The translations under genes were made by a program, and so were the position numbers. From assembly GCA_964559535.1 (NCBI GenBank), contig CAZLIC010000061.1:1-27195 (forward strand): a DNA stretch of 27,195 bases. The letters are read 5' to 3'. Of this stretch, positions 7,830 through 15,319 are shown in pieces (the stretch's first letter is position 1; each line of letters opens with the position of its first letter). A model generated the notes under the pieces. It did no database searches, had not been told where the DNA came from, and worked only from the letters and a program-made list of their open reading frames with translations. The stretch is from CAZLIC01 sp964559535 (GTDB lineage Bacteria > Pseudomonadota > Alphaproteobacteria > Rhodobacterales > Rhodobacteraceae).

Positions 7830-10483
7830 CCGCCGCCAGCCCCCTCCGCAGCCCCCTTGCCACGCGGGGTGACCTTGGCGGCTGGTTTGGCCGCGGTCTT
7901 GGCGGGCGCCTTGGGCTTGGCTTCCGACTTCGGCTTGGCGGGCGCCCTGGGTTTGGCCGCCGCCTTGGCGGCGCCGGCAGGTTTGCGCTTGGCTGCACCC
8001 TTCTTGCCGGTGCCCGCCTTGCCTGCCTTCTCGCCCAGAATCTCCAGGGCGCGGTCCATCGTCACATCGTCGGGCGCCACGTCCTTGGGCAAGGTGGCGT
8101 TCACCTTTTCCCACTTCAGGTAGGGGCCGTACTTGCCCGGCATCACCACGATGGCACCGCCATCTGGGTGGTCGCCCAGCGCGCGCAGCGCCTGCGCCGC
8201 CGCCCCGCCCGCAGGCCGCCCGCCGCGCGCCGCCTTCTGCGCCAGCACCTCGACCGCGCGGTTCATTCCGATGCTGAACACCTCTTCCATATCCGGCAGG
8301 TTCGCATAGGTCGCCCCATGCTTGATGTAGGGGCCGAAGCGCCCGATCGCAGCCTCAACCGGCTCTTTCGTTTCCGGGTGCGGGCCGATCAGCCGTGGCA
8401 GGTCCAGCAACATCAGCGCCCGTTCCAGCGTGACCGAATCTGCCGACCATCCCTTCGGCAGGCTGGCGCGCGGCGGTTTGGGCTGTTCTGCCGTCGCCTC
8501 GCCCTTCTGCACATAGGGCCCGAACCGCCCCGCCCGTACCGAGACGGGCAGCCCCTCGGGGTCGTGCCCCAGCACCTTTCCGTCAGCGCTGCCTTCCTCG
8601 CCTCCGGCCAAGGCGCGGGTATATCGGCAGTCGGGATAGTTGTCGCAGCCGATGAAGGCGCCGCCCGACCGTGCCGTCTTCAGGTGCAGCCGCCCCACGC
8701 CGCAGGTCGGGCAGACCCGCGGGTTGCCGCCATCCGCCCGCGGCGGATAGAGGTGCGGCGACAGGAAGTCGTCGATCTTCTCCAGAACCTCACCGATGCG
8801 CAGGTCGGCGGTTTCGCCCACCGCGGCCGAGAAATCCCGCCAGAACCGCGCCAGCACTTCCTTGTAGTCGCGCGACCCCGCCGACACGTCGTCAAGCTGT
8901 TCTTCCAGGTCGGCGGTAAAGTCGTATTCGACATAGCGGTGAAAGAAGTTCGACAGGAACGCCGTCACCAGCCGCCCCTTGTCTTCGGGGATCAGGCGGT
9001 TCTTGTCCTTGCGCACATATTCGCGATCCACCAGCGTGGTCAGGATGCTGGCATAGGTGGAGGGGCGGCCGATGCCCAGTTCCTCCATCCGTTTCACCAG
9101 CGTCGCCTCGGTGTAGCGCGGCGGCGGCTGGGTGAAATGCTGTTCGGGCACAACACCGCGCTTGTCCACGCCCTCGCCCTGCATCAGCTGCGGCAGGCGG
9201 GCGCTGTCTTCGTCATCGTCGTCGCGGCCTTCGTCGTACACCGCCAGGAACCCGTCGAACAGCACCACCTGCCCGGTCGCCCGCAGCACCACATGGCCAT
9301 CGGCCGATGCGATGTCGGCGGTGGTGCGTTCCATCCGCGCGGCGGCCATCTGGCTGGCAATGGTGCGCTTCCAGATCAGGTCGTACAGCTTGCGCTGGTC
9401 GGCCTCGGTCAGGCGCAGGCTGGCGGCATCGGCGCCCATGTCGGTGGGGCGGATGCATTCGTGCGCTTCCTGCGCGTTCTTGGCCTTGTTCTTGTACATG
9501 CGCGGGCTGTCAGGCACGTACTTCGCCCCAAACCGCCGCCCGATTTCGGCGCGTGCCGCCATCACCGCCTCGGGCGCCATGTCGATGCCGTCGGTGCGCA
9601 TGTAGGTGATGTGCCCGGCCTCGTACAGCCGCTGCGCCGCCGACATGCAGGCCTTCGCGCCCATCCCCAGCTTGCGCGACGCCTCTTGCTGCAGGGTCGA
9701 TGTCATGAACGGCGGCCAGGGGTTGCGGGTGGCGGGTTTCGATTCCACCGCCTTCACCGCCAGCGGCCGCGACTTTACCGCCTGCACGGCAATCTCGGCC
9801 GCCTCGGCCGTGGGAATGTCGAACTTGTCCAGCTTCTTGCCGCCCAGCACCGACAGCGTCGCGGTGAACTCCTGCCCCCGCGGCGTCACCAGCACGGCCT
9901 GCACCGTCCAGTATTCCCGGGCGCGGAACGCCTCGATCTCCATCTCGCGCTCGACCACCAGCCGCAGGCAGACCGACTGCACCCGCCCGGCCGATTTCGC
10001 CCCCGGCAGCTTGCGCCACAAGACGGGCGACAGGGTGAAGCCCACCAGATAGTCCAGCGCGCGGCGGGCGAGATAGGCCTCGACCAGCGGGCCGTCCACC
10101 TCGCGCGGTTCCTTCATTGCCTTGGTCACGGCGTCCTTGGTGATGGCGTTGAAGGTCACGCGGCTGACCTTCTTGCCCTTCTTCAGGCTGCTGGCCAGCG
10201 CCTCTTTCAGGTGCCAGCTGATCGCCTCGCCCTCGCGGTCGGGGTCGGTGGCCAGGATCAGCGTGTCATCGGTCTTCAGCGCCTCGGCAATCGCCCGCAC
10301 ATGCTTTTTCGATTCGGGGGCAACCTCCCACAACATCGAAAAACCGTCGTCGGGCAGCACCGAGCCGTCTTTGGGCGGCAGGTCGCGGACATGGCCATAG
10401 GACGCCAGAACGGTGAACCCCGGCCCAAGATATTTGTTGATTGTCTTGGCCTTGGCCGGGGATTCAACAACAACGACCGCCAT
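7826..10483 (-). CDS. topA: DNA topoisomerase I (type IA)
   Basis: An 885-residue enzyme that relaxes negative supercoils. The TOPRIM domain opens with V-V-V-E-S-P-A-K-A-K-T-I and contains the D-P-D-R-E-G-E metal site (about residues 76-82). The catalytic tyrosine is about Y294 in I-T-Y-M-R-T-D-G. A C4 zinc ribbon begins near residue 591 (C-P-T-C ... C-D-N-Y-P-D-C). It is followed by three repeated C-terminal modules with F/Y-G-P-Y (V-Q-K-G, I-K-H-G, L-K-W-E), and a Lys/Ala/Pro-rich basic tail of about 60 residues, as in alphaproteobacterial TopA, probably contacting DNA. I chose the ATG at 10483 because the conserved M-A-V-V-V-V-E-S starts there and GAAAGGG precedes it. The stop overlaps the start of the sulfotransferase-like gene. 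Confidence 0.96.
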   Translation of the reverse strand: MAVVVVESPAKAKTINKYLGPGFTVLASYGHVRDLPPKDGSVLPDDGFSMLWEVAPESKKHVRAIAEALKTDDTLILATDPDREGEAISWHLKEALASSLKKGKKVSRVTFNAITKDAVTKAMKEPREVDGPLVEAYLARRALDYLVGFTLSPVLWRKLPGAKSAGRVQSVCLRLVVEREMEIEAFRAREYWTVQAVLVTPRGQEFTATLSVLGGKKLDKFDIPTAEAAEIAVQAVKSRPLAVKAVESKPATRNPWPPFMTSTLQQEASRKLGMGAKACMSAAQRLYEAGHITYMRTDGIDMAPEAVMAARAEIGRRFGAKYVPDSPRMYKNKAKNAQEAHECIRPTDMGADAASLRLTEADQRKLYDLIWKRTIASQMAAARMERTTADIASADGHVVLRATGQVVLFDGFLAVYDEGRDDDDEDSARLPQLMQGEGVDKRGVVPEQHFTQPPPRYTEATLVKRMEELGIGRPSTYASILTTLVDREYVRKDKNRLIPEDKGRLVTAFLSNFFHRYVEYDFTADLEEQLDDVSAGSRDYKEVLARFWRDFSAAVGETADLRIGEVLEKIDDFLSPHLYPPRADGGNPRVCPTCGVGRLHLKTARSGGAFIGCDNYPDCRYTRALAGGEEGSADGKVLGHDPEGLPVSVRAGRFGPYVQKGEATAEQPKPPRASLPKGWSADSVTLERALMLLDLPRLIGPHPETKEPVEAAIGRFGPYIKHGATYANLPDMEEVFSIGMNRAVEVLAQKAARGGRPAGGAAAQALRALGDHPDGGAIVVMPGKYGPYLKWEKVNATLPKDVAPDDVTMDRALEILGEKAGKAGTGKKGAAKRKPAGAAKAAAKPRAPAKPKSEAKPKAPAKTAAKPAAKVTPRGKGAAEGAGGG

Positions 10484-10572
10484 GGCAACCCTTTCAATCT
10501 GCGCCGCAGGGGGTGCCTGTCGGCGGCGCGGCACCATGGGGCGACGCCCCGCAGGATGTCAATGCGGCCGGA

Positions 10573-11448
10573 TCAGCGCCGCGCCACGTCCTTGTGGATG
10601 ATGACGTCGGCCTGCGGATAGGCGGCAAGGATGGCCCGCCGCAGCCCCGCGCCGATGTCATGCGCCTGCCGCAGCGGCTGGTCGCCGTCCAGCTCGATGT
10701 GCAGGTTCACGAACACCCGGCTGCCGGCCGTACGCGTCTTCAGGTCGTGAAACCCGTGCACCCCCGGCCAACCCCGCGCAATGGCGGCGATCCCCTCGAT
10801 CACCGCCGGGTCGGCGCGGCGGTCCATCAACGCGTCCCAGGCACCCCGCCCGATCTTGACCGCGCCGATGACCATCATCGCCGCCGCGCCCAGCGCCACC
10901 ACCGAATCCACCTGGCCAAGGCCAAAGGCCGAACTGGCCGCCAGCGCCACGATGGCGCCCACGTTCGGGATCAGGTCGCCCAGATAATGCAGCCGGTCCG
11001 CCGCCACCACGCGGTTGCCGGTGATCCGCGCCACCCGCCCCTGCCACAGCACCAGCCCCGCCGTGACGGCGACCGACACCATCATCACCGCAATCCCTGC
11101 CGCCTCGTCTGTCACCTGCCCGGATGATGGCGACAACAGCCGCGCCACCGCCGCCCAGCCGATCACCCCCGCCGACACCAGCACGAACACCGATTGCCCC
11201 AGCGCCGCCAGATCCTCGGCGCTGGTATGGCCAAAGGCGTGGTCTTCGTCGGCGGGTTTCGCAGCATACAGGATGGCCGCCACCGCGGCCACCGACACCA
11301 TCAGGTCCAGCGCGGAATCGGCCAGCGAGGCCGCCACCGACAGCGACCCCGTCGCCGCCAGCGCCCACAGCTTCAACACCACCAAAAGCGCCGCCACACC
11401 GACCGACGCCGCACCGGCCGACAGGTTCAGCTTCACCGTGTCAGTCAT
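10573..11448 (-). CDS. Cation diffusion facilitator (FieF/YiiP-like) metal exporter
   Basis: A 291-residue inner-membrane protein with about six membrane segments in the first ~200 residues and a cytoplasmic metallochaperone-like C-terminal domain. The transport site of the YiiP/FieF type is visible: D44 and D48 in S-L-A-D-S-A-L-D, with H154 and D158 in D-R-L-H-Y-L-G-D. This D-D-H-D set is the zinc/cadmium (and reported iron) type, exchanged for protons. The interfacial D-E-D-H-A-F-G-H loop (67-74) and the C-terminal H-K-D also fit. Its ATG at 11448 overlaps the GNAT gene stop by 8 bases, suggesting one transcript. Substrate is inferred, not seen. Confidence 0.9.
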   Translation of the reverse strand: MTDTVKLNLSAGAASVGVAALLVVLKLWALAATGSLSVAASLADSALDLMVSVAAVAAILYAAKPADEDHAFGHTSAEDLAALGQSVFVLVSAGVIGWAAVARLLSPSSGQVTDEAAGIAVMMVSVAVTAGLVLWQGRVARITGNRVVAADRLHYLGDLIPNVGAIVALAASSAFGLGQVDSVVALGAAAMMVIGAVKIGRGAWDALMDRRADPAVIEGIAAIARGWPGVHGFHDLKTRTAGSRVFVNLHIELDGDQPLRQAHDIGAGLRRAILAAYPQADVIIHKDVARR

Positions 11449-11869
11449 CGCCGCCCCAGTCGTACATCACCACGCCCTCGGTCTCGGCCCCGCCCGCCGC
11501 GCGGTATAGGCCCCGCGCCGGAGTATTCCCATCCTCGGTCAGAACCCAGGCCGACCCGCACCCTGCCTGCTGCGCCAGGTTCAGGATGGCGGCCATCAGG
11601 GCGCGCCCGATGCCATGCCTCTGTGCGTCCTCGTGCACCGATACCTCGTTCACGAACAGCGACAGCGGCTTGTCGGGGTGGCGCACGAAAGCGCCCGAGG
11701 CAAAGCCCAGAAGCCGGTCACCGCTGCGGGCGATCACCATGACCTGCGTCGGATCGGACAGAAAATCCGCCGCGCCCTGGGGTGTCACCGGCTGGTCGAA
11801 CACCGTATCGCCCGCCGTCACCAGAAGCGCGGCATCGCCCGGCCCGGCCTTTGCAATCGTCCATTCCAA
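11441..11869 (-). CDS. GNAT-family N-acetyltransferase
   Basis: A 142-residue single-domain acetyltransferase using acetyl-CoA. Motif A is N-E-V-S-V-H-E-D-A-Q-R-H-G-I-G-R-A-L (about residues 73-90), with the acetyl-CoA pyrophosphate loop Q-R-H-G-I-G. Motif B carries the late A-R-x-L-Y-R-A-A-G-G. The general layout (F-D at the front, x-L-Y-x-x-x-G-G near the end, short acidic tail) is loosely like the AAC(3)-I subgroup, but this does not support a resistance claim. The start at 11869 lies 30 bases after the SH3-protein stop and the stop overlaps the CDF gene, so the three genes are probably co-transcribed. Acceptor unknown. Confidence 0.85.
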   Translation of the reverse strand: MEWTIAKAGPGDAALLVTAGDTVFDQPVTPQGAADFLSDPTQVMVIARSGDRLLGFASGAFVRHPDKPLSLFVNEVSVHEDAQRHGIGRALMAAILNLAQQAGCGSAWVLTEDGNTPARGLYRAAGGAETEGVVMYDWGGDD

Positions 11870-11899
11870 AGCCAGCCCCCGCGCGACCTGCGCCGCGGT

Positions 11900-12442
11900 T
11901 TACTCGATGATCTCGCCCGGATCGACCCCCCAGAGCGATGCCTTCTTCACCCAGCCCTTCGTGCCATCCGCCATGATCCGGCACCATTCGGCGCTGCATT
12001 CCAGCAGCCGCGCGATCACCCCGTATTCCGCCTGCAGCACCGGCACTGCGGCCTCATCGGGCCGCGCGCGGAACTCCACCATGTCTTCGGTCACCAGCAC
12101 CGCCCGCGTTCCCGACAGCAATGCATAGTGTATCCAGCCGCCCACACCCTCGGCGTCCTCGACCCGACGCCAGTTGTCAAACTCGGCCGTCACCTTCAAC
12201 GGCATGCCGGGCCGGGTGAACACCCAATCAATCCGGTGCGTCAGCGACGGCCCGCGCCGCGCGTTGCCTTCGGACCCCTTCAGCGTCACAAAGCGCGGCA
12301 GAGGCAGGTTCGTCACCGACCCGCGCGTAGCGACGCGCGGCGCAGCCGCCGTGTCTTCCACATTCACCGGCGTTTCCTGCGCCACGCCAGCACCTGCCAG
12401 CACCGCCAGGGCCAGCACCAGGGCCCTGCCCGAACCGTTCAT
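11900..12442 (-). CDS. Secreted SH3-domain protein
   Basis: A 180-residue exported protein. Residues 1-22 are a signal peptide (M-N-G-S-G-R, a hydrophobic Leu/Ala core, then G-V-A-Q). The mature part holds two bacterial SH3-like modules: the first, about 40-110, includes N-A-R-R-G-P-S and W-R-R-V-E-D-x-x-G-x-x-G-W-I-H; the second, about 120-175, includes E-F-R-A-R-P and W-C-R-I-M-A-D-G-T-K-G-W-V-K-K. Such modules bind peptidoglycan or mediate envelope contacts. The ATG at 12442 directly precedes the signal peptide and follows GGAAGGCGAGG; longer in-frame starts would bury the signal. It is first in the run with the GNAT and CDF genes and diverges from the hydroxyacid dehydrogenase. Function not known. 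Confidence 0.8.
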   Translation of the reverse strand: MNGSGRALVLALAVLAGAGVAQETPVNVEDTAAAPRVATRGSVTNLPLPRFVTLKGSEGNARRGPSLTHRIDWVFTRPGMPLKVTAEFDNWRRVEDAEGVGGWIHYALLSGTRAVLVTEDMVEFRARPDEAAVPVLQAEYGVIARLLECSAEWCRIMADGTKGWVKKASLWGVDPGEIIE

Positions 12443-12534
12443 CTCTGCCTCGCCTTCCGGGGTCTTGTGCGCGCCCCGACTGTCGCCCACCATGCCACCC
12501 AAACGCGCGCAGGGAAAGCGCAAGGGAGGACCAT

Positions 12535-13521
12535 ATGCCAGCCAGACGCCCGACTGTGGTCGTGACGCGACGCCTGCCGCAGGCGGTGGAAACGCGGATG
12601 AGCGAATTGTTCGACTGCACCCTGCGCGACCCCGACACGGAAATGACGCGCGACGAGCTGGTGGCGGCCATCGGCCGGGCCGAGGTGCTGGTTCCCACCA
12701 TCACCGACAGCATCGACGCCGGGCTGCTGGCGCAGGCCGGGCCGCAGCTGCGGCTGATCGCCAACTATGGCGCCGGGGTGGATCACATCGACGTCGAAAC
12801 CGCCCGCCGCCGCGGCATCCTTGTGTCAAACACCCCCGGCACGGTGACGGAAGACACCGCCGACATGACCATGGCGCTGCTGCTGGCCGTCACCCGGCGC
12901 ATTCCCGACGGGTTGGCGGAACTGCGGTCGGGCGCATGGACCGGCTGGTCGCCCATGTCGCACCTTGGCGGCCGGATTGCCGGCCGTCGGCTTGGCATCC
13001 TTGGCATGGGCCGCATCGGCCTGGCGGTGGCCCGCCGCGCCCGTGCCTTCGGCATGCAGGTGCACTATCACAACCGCCGCCGCCTGCGCCCCGAGACCGA
13101 GGCCGAGGTTGATGCCACCTGGTGGGAAAGCCTGGACCAGATGCTGGCACGCATGGATGTCATCTCGGTGAACTGCCCGCATACGCCCTCGACCTTCCAC
13201 CTGCTCAGCGCCCGGCGGCTGAAGCTGGTCAAACCCTCGGCCATCATCATCAACACCTCGCGCGGCGAGGTCATCGACGAGGCCGCGCTGGCACGCGGGC
13301 TGGAGGCCGGTGAAATTGGCGGCGCTGGTCTGGACGTGTTCGAACGCGGCGCAGGTGTGAACCCCCGGCTGCTGGCGGCCCCGAACACGGTGCTTCTGCC
13401 GCACATGGGCTCGGCCACGCTGGAAGGGCGCGAGGAGATGGGCGAGAAAGTGATCCTGAACGTTAAAACCTTCGCCGACGGCCACCGCCCGCCTGACCTG
13501 GTGGTGCCGGGGATGCTGTAA
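12535..13521 (+). CDS. D-2-hydroxyacid dehydrogenase (glyoxylate/hydroxypyruvate reductase-like)
   Basis: A 328-residue NAD(P)-dependent D-isomer-specific 2-hydroxyacid dehydrogenase. The nucleotide-binding motif is G-M-G-R-I-G (157-162). It is followed at the end of the second strand by H-N-R-R-R (179-183) where NAD-specific enzymes carry aspartate, which suggests NADPH use. Catalytic residues are R243 in N-T-S-R-G, E270 in D-V-F-E and H290 in L-P-H-M-G-S-A-T. The N-terminal substrate loop has N-Y-G-A-G-V-D-H-I. These fit glyoxylate or hydroxypyruvate reduction, though other 2-oxoacids are possible. The ATG at 12535 is preceded by GGGAGG. An SCP2-domain gene follows 80 bases later. Confidence 0.92.
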   Translation: MPARRPTVVVTRRLPQAVETRMSELFDCTLRDPDTEMTRDELVAAIGRAEVLVPTITDSIDAGLLAQAGPQLRLIANYGAGVDHIDVETARRRGILVSNTPGTVTEDTADMTMALLLAVTRRIPDGLAELRSGAWTGWSPMSHLGGRIAGRRLGILGMGRIGLAVARRARAFGMQVHYHNRRRLRPETEAEVDATWWESLDQMLARMDVISVNCPHTPSTFHLLSARRLKLVKPSAIIINTSRGEVIDEAALARGLEAGEIGGAGLDVFERGAGVNPRLLAAPNTVLLPHMGSATLEGREEMGEKVILNVKTFADGHRPPDLVVPGML

Positions 13522-13601
13522 CGCCGTCTCCGTGACGCAACGGCGCGGTTGATCCCGGTCCGCGGCAGCGGCAGCGTGCGGCCACGCCAAGGAGCCCGCG
13601 C

Positions 13602-13886
13602 ATGACCCTTTCCGAACTTGCCCAACGCATAGCCCGCAAGCTGGCCGATACCCCGTTTCAGGGGTCGCTCAAGTTCGACTGCGGCGACGACGGCGTGATC
13701 GTTCTGGCGGACGGCACCGCCACCACGGATGACCGCGCAACAGACTGCACCCTGTCGCTGTCACAGGACAATCTGGTCAAGCTTCTGACCGGCAAGCTGA
13801 ACCCGATGCTGGCCATGGCCACCGGCAAGCTGCGGCTGGCCGGCGACATGGGCGTTGCCATGCGCCTTGCCCGTTTGATCGCCTAG
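13602..13886 (+). CDS. SCP2 sterol-binding domain protein
   Basis: A 94-residue stand-alone SCP2 domain. The pattern F-x-C-G-D-D-G-V-I-x-L-A-D-G, then D-C-T-L-S-L-S-Q-D-N-L-V-K-L-L-T-G-K-L-N-P and M-A-T-G-K-L-R-L-A-G-D, is typical. The fold has a hydrophobic tunnel that binds lipids or acyl chains; in bacteria the ligand is usually unknown. AAGGAG precedes the ATG. It converges on phaZ with only 18 bases between the stops. A role in handling acyl-CoA or PHB-related lipid is possible from position but unproven. Confidence 0.88.
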   Translation: MTLSELAQRIARKLADTPFQGSLKFDCGDDGVIVLADGTATTDDRATDCTLSLSQDNLVKLLTGKLNPMLAMATGKLRLAGDMGVAMRLARLIA

Positions 13887-13904
13887 ACCGACGGCCCGCC
13901 CGGC

Positions 13905-15185
13905 TCAGTTCGACGCCACCACCGACATCGGCCCCCGCCGCGGTGCCTGCGCGCGGCCCGAGTTCGTATCGATGAAGTTCAGCACCAGGGGCCGGATGTT
14001 CAGGCGCCAGCTTTTGCCGGCAAAGATGCCGTAGTGCCCGGCATCGGGCTCCAGATGGCTGGCCTTCTTCGAGTCCGGCAGGCCGGTCAGCAGCTTCAGC
14101 GCGGCATAGCACTGGCCGGGCGCGGAGATATCGTCCTTTTCGCCTTCCACCACCTTCACGGCCACCTCGGTGATCGCGCCGATGTCCACCTTCTTGCCCG
14201 CCACGCTGAAGTCGTTCCGGGCGATCTCGCGGTTCTTGAAGACCCGCTCGACCGTCGAAAGGTAGAACTCGGCCGTCATGTCCATGACCGCAAGATACTC
14301 GTCATAGAACCGGTTGTGCGCGTCGTGGTCGCCTGCCTGCCCCTGGGCCACCCGCATGATCTGGTCCGAGAAGGCCTTGGAATGCCGGTCGGCGTTCATC
14401 GACATGAAGCCCTGCAACTGCATCAGGCCGGGATACACCAGCCGCCCCGCCCCCTTGTGCTTGAACCCCACCCGCTGGATCGCCAGCTGTTCCAGCTGGC
14501 CCATCGTGACGCGGCGGCCGAAATCGGTGACCTCGGTTGCGGCCGCGTCGGGGTCGATCGGGCCGCCGATCAGCGTCAGCGTCTTCGGCTGTGCGGCGGG
14601 GTCCTCTCCGGCCAGGTAGGCGGTGGCGGCCAAGGTCAGCGGTGCGGGCTGGCAGATGGCAATCACATGCGTGTCCGGCCCAAGGTGGCGCATGAACTCC
14701 ACCAGGTACAGCGTGTAGTCCTCGACGTCGAACTTGCCCGCGCTGACCGGAATGTCGCGGGCATTGTGCCAGTCGGTCACATACACGTCGCAGTCGGGGA
14801 GCAAGGAAGCGACGGTCGAGCGCAGGAGCGTGGCATAATGTCCCGACATGGGCGCTACCAGCATGACCTTGCGGGCCATCGGGGGGCGGCGCCGCACGAA
14901 GAACTGCACCAGGTTGCCGAACGGCTTTTCCACAACGGGCTTGATGTCGACAAGGTGATCCTGTCCGTCAGGCCCCACGATGGACCGGATACCCCAGTCG
15001 GGCTTGGCCACCATGCGGGCAAAGCTGCGCTCGGTGACCTCGCCCCAGGCCGCCATCAGCGGCAGCACGGGGTTCATCGACAGGGCGAAGGCGGGGTAGG
15101 ACGCAAAGGCACGGGCGGTGGCGCCCAGCCACTCGTTGGTGTTGCGGGCGCTTTCCATCAGGTCGTAGGTCGTCATATACTTCAT
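13905..15185 (-). CDS. phaZ: Intracellular polyhydroxybutyrate depolymerase
   Basis: A 426-residue intracellular PHB depolymerase, which mobilises stored polymer on the granule surface. The catalytic nucleophile is a cysteine rather than serine: C178 in I-A-I-C-Q-P-A-P-L, a lipase-box-like site as in the Ralstonia i-PHB depolymerase. The other triad members are probably the aspartate in E-K-D-D-I-S-A and the histidine in D-A-G-H-Y-G-I-F-A-G-K-S-W. There is no signal peptide, as expected for an intracellular enzyme. The ATG at 15185 follows AAGGAG. It diverges from phaC with 134 bases between, the standard arrangement in Rhodobacter and Paracoccus. Confidence 0.95.
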   Translation of the reverse strand: MKYMTTYDLMESARNTNEWLGATARAFASYPAFALSMNPVLPLMAAWGEVTERSFARMVAKPDWGIRSIVGPDGQDHLVDIKPVVEKPFGNLVQFFVRRRPPMARKVMLVAPMSGHYATLLRSTVASLLPDCDVYVTDWHNARDIPVSAGKFDVEDYTLYLVEFMRHLGPDTHVIAICQPAPLTLAATAYLAGEDPAAQPKTLTLIGGPIDPDAAATEVTDFGRRVTMGQLEQLAIQRVGFKHKGAGRLVYPGLMQLQGFMSMNADRHSKAFSDQIMRVAQGQAGDHDAHNRFYDEYLAVMDMTAEFYLSTVERVFKNREIARNDFSVAGKKVDIGAITEVAVKVVEGEKDDISAPGQCYAALKLLTGLPDSKKASHLEPDAGHYGIFAGKSWRLNIRPLVLNFIDTNSGRAQAPRRGPMSVVASN

Positions 15186-15283
15186 TACGCGTCTCCTTGG
15201 CGCGGCGGGACGGCTAGGCGTCGCTTTCCCCCCTCAAGCAAGGCGACGGTATGTTGCGCATCAATGGCCTTGGAAGACGTAAT

Positions 15284-15293
15284 GCTGCGCAGC
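15284..15293. promoter_or_regulatory. TGC-rich palindrome between phaZ and phaC
   Basis: GCTGCGCAGC is a perfect 10-bp palindrome made of CTGC and GCAG half-sites with no spacer, 26 bases before the phaC start. It resembles the PhaR half-sites found upstream of phaP but lacks the 3-4 base spacing, so PhaR binding is only a possibility. Confidence 0.35.
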
Positions 15294-15319
15294 GGCAAGA
15301 GTAGGGGGAATTTGTTGAC

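Noticed and set aside
10484..10537. Longer topA start at 10537
   Set aside because: The extension is Arg/Pro/Ala-rich with no similarity; the universal M-A-V-V-V-V-E-S start with a ribosome-binding site is at 10483.
10538..10550. GGGGC-GAC-GCCCC hairpin between the CDF gene and topA
   Set aside because: Five-base stem with no T tract; expected by chance in such GC-rich DNA.
8168..10621. Long plus-strand reading frame (817 codons) opposite topA
   Set aside because: It is the antisense shadow of topA in GC-rich DNA; its composition is His/Arg/Gln/Gly-rich and no family is recognisable.
11441..11869. Aminoglycoside resistance acetyltransferase
   Set aside because: Only a loose resemblance to the AAC(3)-I subgroup; motif evidence supports no more than a generic GNAT enzyme.
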